The position numbers and the translations under genes are program-made. DNA of 64,000 nt, from positions 7,579,264 through 7,643,263 of the forward strand of contig NC_092583.1 in NCBI RefSeq assembly GCF_037975245.1, in the 5' to 3' direction. Below are positions 12,201 through 22,276 of the stretch, piece after piece. Under the pieces are notes generated by a model that saw only the letters and a program-made list of their open reading frames with translations, was not told the origin of the DNA and did not search any database. The DNA is from Apostichopus japonicus (Eukaryota; Echinodermata; Holothuroidea; Aspidochirotida; Stichopodidae). Position 1 is the first letter of the stretch, and each line of letters begins with the position of its first letter.

Positions 12201-15200
12201 GAAAGAAGTATGCCTGAGTTTTGCGATGCTCAACATCAATATCTGTTCCCAGTTCATAGAGATGTCTAGAAAATGTCGAATTGAAAAAGATCCCTGGAAA
12301 ACTCTTTAAGCTCCTTTATACAGGGCTGTTGCTTATTATTCTCAGAACAAGAATTGACTTTGATAGTAAAAATATTATTCTAATAATTCCTTTGTTTTAT
12401 ATATAATTTAATTATAATTTATTTATAGAGAGGTTAATACCAGTAAGATCCATTCTTAGATGTGATGATGCGTCTATTCCTCAAGCAGCTAATCAATATT
12501 TCATGATGACTAAATATATCTGGTGACGATAGTAAAAGTTCATGTTTTTGTTCATGTTTTCAGTTTATTTAAACAAATTTGTTTTGGTTTCTTCCTTTTC
12601 AAGTGAAGTAGCACTTGACAGAGATAACGTTTGTAGTGAGTTGCTTGAATATGTGACAGAGTAAGTTAGATAAATGACATCATTCTCACTGCATTGGCAA
12701 TTTTCATGTACTCCGATATTTCACCTTTCACTTTCCTCTCTTTTTGTTCTGACTAGGCTGGTCACAGATAATGACATCCAAACACATGAGCGGAAACTGA
12801 TGCAAGTTATGGATATGATTCTTACAAAAAAGAAAAGGTAGATTTTTTTTTTTATGTAGAAGTATTGAGTGACTTGATTAAAGATTTTATGCTTGACATA
12901 TGTCAAGTTATAATTTCATGTAGTAGAGTCACATGGGTTACACTTCATGGTCTAGAAAGGTATGCAAAAATATACATGTACATTATAAAGGAATGTTTGT
13001 ATGTTGCTAAAACAAAACTGTGATGCTACTTACAAAATGTAAGTTTAAGTCCATATAGCAAGCTGTGTTATTCAAACCTAATGACAACTGAGAGATTTCT
13101 TTCTCTTGCATTGAAACAGTGAGTTGTTCTTATTTAATATCCCAGAAAAACACGATTATACAATTAAATATGCTGGCAAAGGGAATGTTTTATTGGGGGT
13201 TTACCTGTGAACAGGGCAACTATTAATACAAGCAAAAATACAAGCATAGAACTCAACTAAAGAAGTCATGCTCATGAATAAAGCAATATGTTTTATATCT
13301 CCTTCTGATTCCTGGTACTAATTTTGATGCTAATTATATGGTGTTGAGAAGGACACCTTGCCTCTACTAGGATAAAACAATTAGCAGCTTCTTTACATTC
13401 TCCCACATAACCCTCTCTTGTATTAGTTAAACAGTATAAACTCAACAGTTTCTGCCTCTCCCTTCTTTTTCGTCTTGTAATATTTTTGCAGGATAGCCCT
13501 TGCAGAGCGGGATCAGCTTCAGAGAGGTTCCTCGTCTCGCAGCAAAGCAGGCTTCTGGGGGATGTTTCAAGGAGTAGGGTCTTCAGGATCAAATGGAAGT
13601 ATCCTTTTTAAAAAGTCTTGAGTTAAAAGCAATAAACAGTTCATTTATACTGATAAAGTAAACTTTGTCTGCTTACTGTTAATACTGTTAATAGCTTACT
13701 GTTCATTCGCTCCTTCCACAGGAATAACAAGCAGGTATCTAAAGTTGTTCAGAAATGGTGCTGCGTTGTTGGTGTCCATGAATTTGCGGTTAATAGGTCA
13801 GCAAATGATCATTCAGAGAAGAGTCAAGTAACAGTGTGAATTTGCATTGTTATGTGAATAAATATCACATGGCTTGGACAGTTTACCTCAATCAATTCAA
13901 GTAATCTCCTTATATCAGCAGACTGTTCAAACTTTGTCAATAAATTTCACCACTAGTTGTTCCTTACACTGATTTCTGCATCTGTTATACTTACATTATG
14001 AGCAAATGCCTACAGTGCAAACCACAGAATATTCTTGAATATATTGCATTTTAGTAAGTTATAACAATTGTGGTTTTGCACTATGCCCTTTAACTGTAAA
14101 ATATTTCAGATGTCTCTCAATTACAACAGGAGGTCAGTGGATATGAGGAACTTAGCAGACACCTATTCCTAGAACTTGTTGATTTAAACAACACTAAGGT
14201 ACAGTGCTCCTTTCTTTAAACATAGTCATTGATATTGAATCATTCATGTCACTTTCAAGTGAACATGTATCTCTTCCAAATTTTTAGAGATATTAAAAAG
14301 GCGATCGGGCCTGTAATTAAAAAATGTCAGAAACCAGATTAGACCAGAACTGTATCTGTTACCACATCCAGATACCTTCAATATATGTCTTTTAAGTTTG
14401 TAGAAGAGGGAATAAATTAATGTAAAAATCTTTGTGAAATTTGGTAGAATTCTTACATGTCGTGTTAAAGCTTGATCTACATTTGATTGAAATTTAAATA
14501 TTTTGTATTAAAAGTGAACTTGAAGCAAGCATCAGTAATGTCACCAGAGGTACACATTGATGAAGAATGTTTGTTATATTTCTTTACTTTTGACTTGTTT
14601 GTTTTGACCTCTGTTTGGGCCCTGTTCCAAAGTTCTCTTTAGGGTTTGTAAAGAGTATACAACGCCAATATTGTTTTAATTGTTATTCCCTCCATTTATT
14701 CAAGTTCTGTTGAAATTACTAAATATTTGCTTATAAAGAAATATAGAAAAGTAACTTTACATCAGTAAAATAGTTCACAGTGTAACTTCACCGAAACCAA
14801 ACTTAGGAAATAATCCGTAGAATAGTCTATCTAAACAAATCTGAACAAAAGGCATTTAACAACTCCACATAAAGTTTTCTTATAAAATCATTATACTTTT
14901 CTATAATGACAGCAAAATTGAACTTACAGAACTCATCCTTTAACTGTTTTTTGTGCTTAGTTTCATATCACATAATTTTCTCATGTGTAAAAAAATTGTA
15001 GGGTGTCTACATCCCTTTCCAAACCCAAAGAAAATGCTTTGCTTAGAAAAGAAAAACATGCTTTCCTAAAAAGAAGAAGAAGTGATTTTCCACTTCTGGT
15101 GATAAAACTGGCAGTGCGACTGCATTCTCAAAATTTGTGTTAAAAACGTTCTACTTCGATCTGAAGAAAATGTACGAAAAATAACATCTGCCCCTGCTGC

Positions 15201-18200
15201 TTATAATATGCACATTAGACTTTACTTCTGTGCATCTGCTGTGCAACTGTAACATAAATTGGATAAATTTTCATATTTGTGGCCAAAAGTAACACATTTC
15301 ACACATATATATATATATACAGAATCCAGATTTCCATAGTTACATTAATCAAACAGATGCAACGTTCATTGTGGTGGGAGACATCACATGAAAAGTAAAA
15401 TCAGTTTGCTTTGAAATGGTTGCATACTCTCTTTCTTTTCTCTCTGTCTCTTTCATCCAGGAAAGAATAGAATATTCTAAAACTCTGAAGGGGAAGTTCT
15501 TCAATATTATGGGTCACATATTCTCATTGTATTGTCTATGGAAGATTACCATCTGTACAGTCAATATCATCTTCGACAGAGTCGGAAAAACAGATCCCGT
15601 CACAAAAGGAGTCGCAATATGCGTGGACTGGCTAGGAATAGAATTTGACGTAAGTGCAGTGAAAATGCTCTTCTCTGGTACAGTCATATCCATTTGAGGA
15701 TTAGATTACGTTCATCTGGATTCAAAAAAAGGTGCAATGATTGTCGAGAAATTGAAAGCAAATTCAATATTTACTTTCATTTTTTTTTCATCTCCTTTGG
15801 AACAATGACTGCCATATGACCGTTTACCGATGTTGCTATAGTTAAGTTTTATTTCAGGCCCTGACTAATAGTTATGCTTAAACCATCTTTTTCAGTTGAT
15901 TTTGATATCAGTTTGTACGAAAAGTATATTAACATTGCGGTTTCAGTTGCAGAACTAGTCAAACTTTCTTTCAAGTAATGAAGAAATCTTAAAAATTTAG
16001 AAAATTTCAAATTTGATTATTGTATTTTACTGCCAATTCCAGGGAAATTTGTCCAGTCTCGAAAATTATTGTTTGGTCAAAATGATCTAGGAGTGGTGTC
16101 TTACTTTTGGTCAATTGCAGAATCTTATTTTGAGTAATTCTTGGTAGGTTTTGGAAAAGTTGGTGTCCACAAATGTGGTATTTTTGACATTTTTATCTCA
16201 ATACATTACATGTATAGAGATATTGTAACAGTAAGTGGGACTCTCTCTTCTCTTAAAAATTTTTCAGCGTCTTCATACAAAGTTCTTTTTCTCTGGAATT
16301 TCCAGAGCAAGCATATGTCATATAGGCCAACAAAAGTTACTATTTTTTATTCCAGAATTGTATCTCATTCTATGACTTTTTCACCGATTTATGTCCAAAT
16401 TTGGCCAAATCACTCTGAAAAACAGTTGAAATAAGGCCTTTTTGCACACGCTCCAAAACTTGTTTGTTTCATTGTTTTTGATGATTAAGCCCCGACTCCA
16501 AGTCTTGTGTAGCAGATTGGCTATGACTCAAGCCCTGCCTCCAAGTCTGGTTTGTAGCAGATTGGCTATGCCTCATGGCAGCTACATATACGAAAATGGT
16601 CACCCTCACGACCAATTTACTGTACTGTTGTGAGATGCTGGTACTGGTCGTGTATTGCACACTAATTCCATATACACATTGTTGTGCATTTAATTTATAT
16701 TAGGACTTCGTCTGTTTATAGCTCCATGGTTTTAGTAATATCAATTTAAGGATTGTTCTGTTGTTCAGGTAGTTTTTCAGAGCAAGAGTCATGATAAGTT
16801 TGTTTGATTGCCCATCAGGTATTTTGTATAATTACGTATACACTTTGTTGTGCTGCTGAAGGCTACAAGTTTAGGCTAGGCCTAATGCATTCTATATTAG
16901 GCCTTCATAAGTAATAGCCACATTAGCATTGTACTGGTGGTGTTCAGGCAGTTTTGGGCCAGGGTACAGTAAGTTTGTTTGATTGCCTTACAGTGTGTTT
17001 TAATTTTTAAGTTAAGTTTCCAACTTATATATTAACTGTGACTCCATAAATTTAACATAATCTTAATGGGATAATACAACAACTATTCATTTGGAATAGA
17101 GTGTATATTGTGCATTTCTAGAATGAAGCATCATTATGAATTAACAGCTTGTTTGGTATATTTCTTTAACCCCCCCCCCCAAAAAAAAGAATTAAAAACA
17201 AAAATTATAATCTATCGCATTTTATTTTCACTGGAGTATGTATAAAAGAGGAGCCGGCCATAAGCATCACAACTTTTATAAGACTATAGAAATTGGATAA
17301 GGTTATGTTTTATTTATAAGAATATAATAAGGTTATAAGAAGTATGTTTAGCTTTCTTTTGAACCTGTGATGTTTGACATCAAATATACAAAGAATTAAA
17401 AGAAAATACTAAAATGGAGAGGAACTGGGGTGGCTATTAGGGGAGGAGGAGGCCACCCATCACTTTCAATTTAAAACTTATATTCTACTTGTACATTATT
17501 TTTTCCAAGTCATAAATCACGAAATCTTCATGTCAAAATTATTGAGATGGAAAAACGTGGGTTGTTTTGATAATTGGAAGTGTACACAGTTTTGATGGTA
17601 GTCACCACTACAGTCTACAGTAACCTACAGTAGGTCGATAGGCCTAGCTTTCTCAAGGCGGGCATCAAGAATATGGTCGAGTTGTTCGCCTCTTCTTATT
17701 TGACTGTTGTCATTGACGTCAAACTATATGACCAAACATATTATATATATTGATATTGATAATTGTAGAGACAGAGCAAAGATAAGAAACTAGGAATCGA
17801 AATTAGAACTTCCAGTATTGAGATACTGCGTCATTGATGCTCTTGTTACTCTTTGTCTCTCCTTCACAGGTTAAGTTTTGGTCTCAACAAGTTTCTTTTG
17901 TTTTGTATTGAGATACTGCGTCATTGATGCTCTTGTTACTCTTTGTCTCTCCTTCACAGGTTAAGTTTTGGTCTCAACAAGTTTCTTTTGTTCTAGTGGG
18001 AATCATCATCGTTACTTCCATCCGGGGCTTACTCATCAAGCTAACGAAGGTAAACAAGTCATCAATCAATGTCATGTGAAATCTACTTCTTAGTGAAGAT
18101 TTAGGCAATTAATTGATGAGAATATGCTGCACCACCATATAAAAACTCAAATTGGCAACCTTTGAAAATTAATTATTAGTGAATTGGTGATTATAAAATA

Positions 18201-21200
18201 TTGGAATTGCTAACAGGCAATTGCTAACAGGCAATAAATATAGTGGTACACTAGAAAAGTTATGCCTTGCACTAAAAATCACAATAATTAATGGAAAGAT
18301 GAGCTTTTCTTGAAAAGATTTGTCATTTCACGAAATCAAAAATATTATGCACCAGGTAATTTTGTGAATGCCCTAAGCAGTTTCAAACTTCTTTTCATAA
18401 TTAATTAATTAAGTAATATATTTATGATTCATCCGCCACATATCTGCCTCTTTCAATTACATGTTTGTGGATATCACGACTGCTACCAGATATTTCTGCA
18501 CTAGCCATGGCAAAAGTTACGTGTGAACTTTATGCCACAGGCATTTTATATCACAAAATACATCGTTCCTCCCCCCCCCCCCCCCCATGTTAGTTATACT
18601 TTATGTGCATGTTGTTATTATTTTAGAACCTTATATATATGAAAGAAACTTTAACAGAAACTTTCCCATGATGACTTTAATATTGAAAACTGTTGCTAAA
18701 GGTGTACTACATTCCCTGATGTTCAAATAGTGGCTCTGACTTCTGAAGATTAACTAAGTGGAAAAAAAGAAAACACAGAAATTTTGGAAAATCCTTCTGC
18801 TTGGGTGACCATTTAAGAAGTAATTATTACAGAATATTACAGAATTACAGAAATATGTTTTTTTTTCTCAGAATGGATATTTTCATTTGTTTAGTTGCGA
18901 CGTCATTCTTGTTTCTTTCTTTTTTTTCTCCAGTTTTTTTATGCCATGTCCAGTACCAAGTCCTCTAACATCATTGTCCTCTGTCTAGCTCAGATTATGG
19001 TAAGTTTTCAGGGAGTTAAATAAGCATCCTCAGGGATGTGCCCAGGATTTCTTGAGTGCCTGGTATACTGATTGCCATCCTGGGGGAGGGGTCTAAGGGG
19101 GAACGGGTGTCCCACTCCCCTATGAGAAATTTTTCGATTTTTGAAGGTGCTCAGATGCTAAATGCTGGCACTTGTGTAGCTTTTTAAGCATATACACAAG
19201 TACTAGTTTTGCTAACCATTTACATTTTTTAATTTTTTTTTTAGTGAAATATATTATGAACCTGGTAAAAGTTTTTTATTTTGTTCAAAGAGATTTAACA
19301 AGAGACCGATTGAGAGCTGTAAGTTATGTTTCTGGCATGCGTCACTGGTGCATTATTAGTCTGTATGATTTTGGCATAGGCTAGGCCCAATTTATGTTGA
19401 ATATATTGTTAGGAATGTCGGGATATTAGATGAAAATAGTGCTGAGCGGGATTCACGATTTTTAAGACAGTGCTGGGCGGTAATTTTTAGTGCTGGGCGG
19501 GGCCGCCCAGTGCGGCCCAGCGTGGGCACATCCCTGCATCCTGTAGGTCAGTTGCTTGTTAAACCCAATTTATTTTTTCCTTTGAACATGTGCAGTTACG
19601 ATCATAAAACTGGTACTTAAAAAAAAAAAAAAAAAAGCTCTAGCACAAATAGAAATGGCATTTGTACTTTGTTGCAGTCACTCACCCGCTCTTGATAATG
19701 ACCTAAAGCATTGATCATTTGCCGAGATATAGAGACATTTTGACGACAAGAGATGCTAGGCGAAATGTCACGACACCATGTATTATTCTCTCATTGCTTA
19801 TGGCAACTAAAATGTCAGAGACTAAATTAGAGGTACTAATATTGTATGATATATTTTAAAAAATTTTGCTTTCCATTGTATCTGATAATGGTGTTCTTGA
19901 TTTAGATTGTTCAGATCCATTCAGAGAAAAAATGTTGGATGTCATCCAGAGTAATTATCTCGAGGTGCTGAATAAGATTGTGAAAATACTCTACTTTTGC
20001 TAGCAAATATGGTGGCCTGGTTAACACCCTATCAAAGAATCTGGTCATCTTTAAGTACGGTACCTGTACAGGAGAATTGTTTGGTTGTACATATTGACTG
20101 CATTAAACAGTCTACATAGCAACTCATTTGGTCATTTTCTGCTGAACAAGACCCTTTAAAAAAAAATGTTCTCTATAAGGGAGGGAGGGGAGAGGCAGGA
20201 CTTTTTTTTTTTGCTTATTGCATTGACCCTCGTTAAAATATTGAAACTGTCCAACAAAACTTGCAAACATAAATATCAATTTAGAAGTAATGACTTGTGT
20301 GAGTTATTAATGCCCTGTATTCCTCGTACATGTAAATCGACCCTATATAGTATTCCTGAAAGGAGCATGTAATTTTTGTAGGTACTATTGCAAACATTAT
20401 TTCTGCATTTCTCAATAAAATTTGTAGGGCATTACAACACAGTTTGAATGATACGCGGTCCGGTAGTTTTTTCGTCATTCTTTCCGTGGTTATTTAAAGT
20501 CATGCTTTTTGACCTAAGTAACAAAAAAGGTTAAATATATATTTGTCTGAAGCTCAATAGGAAAATTCTGAGATACAGTTATTAGGTATTTTAGGTTCTA
20601 TTATGTGCTGCCCTATCTATTATGTGCTCAACCTATAATTAAATCATTGCCTGTACATAGCTGGTAATTCTTGTTAAATTTTCCGAATTCAGAATCAAAA
20701 TAAATTACAAGGTTCAATCCCAGGGTAAACTTACTTTTTGCTAAACTGCTTCTTTTTTTAGAAAGAAAATATGATAAATTTCATAGAAGTTATATTCTTT
20801 CTGTTTTATATAATTATTGTTGATACTTTTACAGCCTGTAGAAACCCTGCTAGTAGTAGTTATTATTATTATTATTATTAAAGCCATCAGTCAAAGTATT
20901 GAATCTGTTTCTTACCCTCATGTGTAAAGGCCCGGTCACACTATACCGATTTTTTATCGGAATACTATCCGATTTTCCCGGAGGAATCAAAACAGCCTGT
21001 TTTTCGTTCGGGTCTTCTAGCCACAGTGATAAAGGACCTGATTTGCTATCTGTTGAGCCATTCCGATGTGGAATAGCCCTCTCCTAACTTTTGATGTTGA
21101 CTCTGTTTCCTTTTATCGGATAGCTATCCGATTTCTCTTCCGATTTTTATCGTTTTTCGATGTGACGTCACTTCAGAATGTAGTCCGTTCCAGAACCCCT

Positions 21201-22227
21201 CAGATTTGGAATAGGTATTCGAATATTCCACTGCATTCATTACATTCACTACCAAAAACCTCACTCTTCGGCCAAAAATCAGAAATATCGGACCGTATTC
21301 CGATAAAATATTGCTGTAGTGTGACCGGGCCTTAAAGGATCATCTTGTCTATCAGTTTATTACATTTGGTCTGTTAACTGAATATGCATATAAAACATAG
21401 GTAAACAAGACCCATGGGACATACCCATTGGATAAAATCAATAGTCTATAAATATTTATAAGTTTTAGGAGTATCACTTTCCTTGACAAAGTTTTGATAT
21501 AACGATGCCTTTACGGAATAAGATTTACTTTTAGAACCGTGACTGAATTGAATACTTACATTGTTTCATCTGTATTCAACCTGAAGAGTTTCTCAGCTAT
21601 TCGATGGTTCATGTAACATTTAGCTATATCGGTAAAAAAAAAATGGCCATAAATTATTTAAACTGATGGTTGTAGAATTCCTCAAAGAACTTAGAACACA
21701 TTATCCATTTGCAAATAAAACTATTATAATTATTGCAGTACAGAATAAATTGCTGTTTACATTTTATTTCATAAACTTTTTGCATGTCATAAAAATATTA
21801 ATATAGCGCAGGATCCGTGCACAAACCCTGCTCTAATACATCTATGCATATGCATATGAAATTTGCGATACTCTGTAGGAGTTTTGCTGCACAATAACAG
21901 ATAATAATTATTCTCACTAGTAGCAAACAGAGTTATTCAAGTTATTCACTTAACAACCTATAGCAGATGAAGTTCCATTTATCCATCTTTAAATCCTCTC
22001 CTATGTCTGTCTCTCTGCAGGGCATGTACTTCGTCTCCAGTGTCCTATTGATGAGGATGAATGTTCCTCCCGAGTACAGGACCATCATCACTCAGGTCCT
22101 GGGTGATCTCCAGTTTAATTTCTATCATCGGTGGTTTGATGTCATCTTCTTAATCAGCGCCCTCAGCAGTATCACATTCTTGTACCTAGCCCATAAACAA
22201 GCACCTGAAAAACACATCTACAGTTAA
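248..22227 (+). CDS. GPR89: Golgi pH regulator (GPHR/GPR89), spliced gene, 13 coding exons
   Basis: Multi-pass membrane protein of the GPHR/GTG family. In animals it is described as a Golgi anion channel that supports lumen acidification; plant GTG1/GTG2 are relatives. Exons read by splice site and phase: 248-289, 2356-2415, 3308-3411, 4195-4301, 5703-5810, 8134-8254, 12757-12837, 13492-13598, 14110-14198, 15461-15649, 17960-18049, 18934-18999, 22021-22227. They sum to 1371 nt, or 456 residues plus stop; human GPR89 has 455. Recognisable blocks in order: [14 protein letters not shown] at the N-terminus, [77 protein letters not shown], and the C-terminal [15 protein letters not shown] and [10 protein letters not shown]. 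The start is the ATG matching the family N-terminus, with A at -3. All junctions keep frame. Unusual points: an exon 6 array in intron 6, a partial exon 11 duplication and a possible extra 57-nt exon. The promoter and 5' UTR start are not evident and may lie upstream of the window. Confidence 0.96.
290..2355 (+). other. GPR89 intron 1
   Basis: 2.07-kb first intron between donor gtagta and acceptor tttag. AT-rich, with scattered tacagta-like short motifs. I see no gene, RNA or complete mobile element in it. Confidence 0.85.
2356..2415 (+). CDS. GPR89: GPR89 exon 2 (residues 15-34)
   Basis: [20 protein letters not shown], first transmembrane segment plus a basic/aromatic loop, aligned with the human LFFGFGWLFFMRQLFKDYE block. 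Acceptor tttag, donor gtgagt, phase 0 at both ends (60 nt). Confidence 0.95.
3308..3411 (+). CDS. GPR89: GPR89 exon 3 (residues 35-69)
   Basis: Encodes the near-invariant [14 protein letters not shown] membrane segment. Acceptor atcacag, donor CACAG|gtacgg. It ends two bases into a serine codon completed by exon 4, giving SHSSRYFHW across the junction. Confidence 0.95.
4195..4301 (+). CDS. GPR89: GPR89 exon 4 (residues 69-105)
   Basis: Starts after the pyrimidine-rich acceptor ttcttccag and encodes [20 protein letters not shown] then [14 protein letters not shown], another membrane helix. Donor TTTG|gtaagt, phase 1. Confidence 0.95.
4560..5275 (+). mobile_element. 5'-truncated non-LTR retrotransposon (LINE) 3' end, intron 4
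   Basis: A 155-codon open stretch (4721-5188) resembles the C-terminal part of a LINE reverse transcriptase polyprotein: [18 protein letters not shown], then a basic [16 protein letters not shown] block, and a terminal [21 protein letters not shown] matching the usual R-T-x-R-Y-x-NSF-P block. Bases before 4721 contain degenerate reverse-transcriptase reading with stops. The 3' tail is a short UTR ending in a tgaatttgaat-type repeat. No catalytic YxDD remains. It lies in sense orientation within the host intron. The start is approximate. Confidence 0.72.
5703..5810 (+). CDS. GPR89: GPR89 exon 5 (residues 105-141)
   Basis: Reads [20 protein letters not shown] followed by [16 protein letters not shown], the conserved loop before the GPHR_N core. 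Acceptor tccttcaaaag, donor CATG|gtaagt. It ends in phase 1, so the exon 6 acceptor must supply two bases of the next codon. Confidence 0.95.
6020..6148. repeat. Short element with imperfect inverted ends, intron 5
   Basis: Ends read cctatagccag and, inverted, cccatagccag, flanking about 100 bp with ggtggggtacc/ggtgggtac echoes. This suggests a small MITE or solo element remnant. No clear target duplication. Confidence 0.35.
7463..8009 (+). mobile_element. hAT-like DNA transposon fossil, intron 5
   Basis: Left end CAGTGGTTCTCAAAGT and right end AAGTTTGATAACCACTG are imperfect inverted repeats of the hAT-Charlie type. Flanks gtctctat and gtctatag may be a decayed target duplication. Around 7635-7711 (+) the reading [20 protein letters not shown] followed by AYPSH and a stop resembles the extreme C-terminus of ZBED/FAM200-type hAT transposases. 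The rest of the transposase is missing, so this is a deletion derivative. Confidence 0.7.
8134..8254 (+). CDS. GPR89: GPR89 exon 6, copy 1 of the array (residues 141-181)
   Basis: The only copy with a strong conventional acceptor (ttttcattctcag). Encodes [20 protein letters not shown], then [20 protein letters not shown], the most conserved part of the family (GPHR_N). Donor ATGAG|gtaaga, phase 1 in and phase 2 out (121 nt). Joins in frame to exon 5 and to exon 7. This is the copy I use in the reference model. Confidence 0.95.
10537..10642 (+). CDS. GPR89 exon 6-like copy 20 (open, same peptide as copy 1)
   Basis: Encodes the copy-1 segment from EQVISRVG to AYFMR without an amino-acid change but with synonymous differences (CGT GTC versus CGC GTT). 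Preceded by the weak acceptor tttatag and followed by donor gtgaga. Joined to exon 5 it would stay in frame, dropping five residues (GILSI). Whether it is ever spliced is unknown. Confidence 0.45.
11040..11145 (+). CDS. GPR89 exon 6-like copy 24 (open, same peptide as copy 1)
   Basis: Third copy with an unchanged peptide relative to copy 1, retaining donor gtaaga and acceptor tttatag. Differs from copies 1 and 20 only at synonymous positions over the exon body. Candidate alternative exon; usage unproven. Confidence 0.45.
11166..11271 (+). CDS. GPR89 exon 6-like copy 25 (divergent, open)
   Basis: Terminal and most divergent copy. Fully open; reads [20 protein letters not shown], then [16 protein letters not shown]. 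The glycine/leucine core is kept while both edges change (SRVG to SSFG, AYFMR to LFLIR). Donor gtgatg, acceptor taatag. It could be an older exon duplication retained as a mutually exclusive exon, or simply the diverged array edge. Confidence 0.45.
11273..12603 (+). other. GPR89 intron 6 distal part
   Basis: AT-rich intronic sequence after the exon array, with a G homopolymer near 11908-11919. No gene or complete element seen. Confidence 0.7.
12604..12660 (+). CDS. GPR89: Possible 57-nt in-frame cassette exon of GPR89
   Basis: Bounded by a pyrimidine-rich acceptor (ggtttcttccttttcaag) and a consensus donor gtaagt. At 57 nt it preserves frame, entering in phase 2 from exon 6 and leaving in phase 2 to exon 7. 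It would insert 19 residues ([19 protein letters not shown], with the junction making E), no stop, just before LVTDNDIQ. The human protein has no counterpart, so it may be lineage-specific or a chance pair of sites. Confidence 0.4.
12757..12837 (+). CDS. GPR89: GPR89 exon 7 (residues 181-208)
   Basis: [20 protein letters not shown] followed by MILTKKKR, matching human RNVTDTDILALERRLLQTMD. Start of the cytosolic, coiled-coil-prone loop. Acceptor tctgactag, donor AAAAG|gtagat. Confidence 0.94.
13492..13598 (+). CDS. GPR89: GPR89 exon 8 (residues 208-244)
   Basis: [20 protein letters not shown] then [16 protein letters not shown]. The SGFWGM-like block of the loop is kept; the flanking Ser/Gly-rich stretch is variable in the family. 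Acceptor atttttgcag, donor GGAA|gtatcc, phase 1. Confidence 0.92.
14110..14198 (+). CDS. GPR89: GPR89 exon 9 (residues 244-273)
   Basis: Helical loop reading [20 protein letters not shown] then ELVDLNNTK, matching the human LIQQEVDALEELSRQLFLE block. Acceptor atatttcag, donor CTAAG|gtacag, leaving in phase 0. Confidence 0.94.
15461..15649 (+). CDS. GPR89: GPR89 exon 10 (residues 274-336)
   Basis: Largest internal exon (189 nt, phase 0/0). Contains [18 protein letters not shown], the membrane segment [10 protein letters not shown], and the signature [16 protein letters not shown] in the ABA_GPCR-type C-terminal domain. Acceptor tttcatccag, donor GAC|gtaagt. Confidence 0.96.
16488..16575. repeat. 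Tandem duplication, about 43-45 bp x2, intron 10
   Basis: Two adjacent copies of a unit containing ccaagtc then tgtagcagattggctatg. Non-coding. Confidence 0.7.
16664..17000. repeat. Diverged direct repeat, about 166 bp x2, intron 10
   Basis: Both halves share tatacac-ttgttgtgc, tatattagg-cttc, gttcagg-agttt and a common block aagtttgtttgattgcc in the same order. An old tandem duplication without coding content. Confidence 0.6.
17815..17994 (+). repeat. GPR89: 90-bp tandem duplication spanning the exon 11 acceptor
   Basis: Two adjacent, apparently identical 90-bp units. Each contains the pyrimidine tract, the ccttcacag acceptor and the first 35 bases of exon 11 (reading [11 protein letters not shown]). 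The first acceptor (exon from 17870) leads to VLY and a TGA, so only the downstream acceptor (exon from 17960) gives a full protein. Confidence 0.93.
17960..18049 (+). CDS. GPR89: GPR89 exon 11 (residues 337-366)
   Basis: [20 protein letters not shown] then [10 protein letters not shown], a conserved membrane helix. The downstream of two duplicated acceptors is chosen because the upstream one hits an early stop. Donor GAAG|gtaaac, phase 0/0 (90 nt). Confidence 0.95.
18934..18999 (+). CDS. GPR89: GPR89 exon 12 (residues 367-388)
   Basis: [20 protein letters not shown] then IM, matching FFYAISSSKSSNVIVLLLAQ of human. Acceptor tttttctccag, donor ATG|gtaagt, 66 nt. Confidence 0.95.
19031..19536. 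mobile_element. hAT-like non-autonomous element, intron 12
   Basis: Ends CAGGGATGTGCCCA and TGGGCACATCCCTG are perfect 14-bp inverted repeats. CATCCT flanks both sides (19025-19030, 19537-19542), shorter than the usual 8-bp hAT duplication. The interior has GC-rich gctgggcgg motifs near 19440-19520 and no transposase. Confidence 0.72.
20938..21332. mobile_element. Harbinger-like MITE, intron 12
   Basis: Inverted ends AGGCCCGGTCACACTA and TAGTGTGACCGGGCCT, flanked by TAA on both sides (20935-20937, 21333-21335), the TWA-type duplication of PIF/Harbinger elements. The 395-bp interior has repeated palindromic atcggat/atccgat motifs and no transposase. Confidence 0.75.
22021..22227 (+). CDS. GPR89: GPR89 exon 13 (residues 389-456) and stop
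   Basis: Starts after ctctctgcag. Reads [20 protein letters not shown], a [20 protein letters not shown] block, the final membrane helix and [14 protein letters not shown], then TAA. The terminal [10 protein letters not shown] matches human; only the last four residues differ. Confidence 0.96.
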   Translation, partial: GMYFVSSVLLMRMNVPPEYRTIITQVLGDLQFNFYHRWFDVIFLISALSSITFLYLAHKQAPEKHIYS

Positions 22228-22276
22228 AACCAAATCATTACATTTTTTTTATTTTTGATGATGCATTTAGTTTTGC

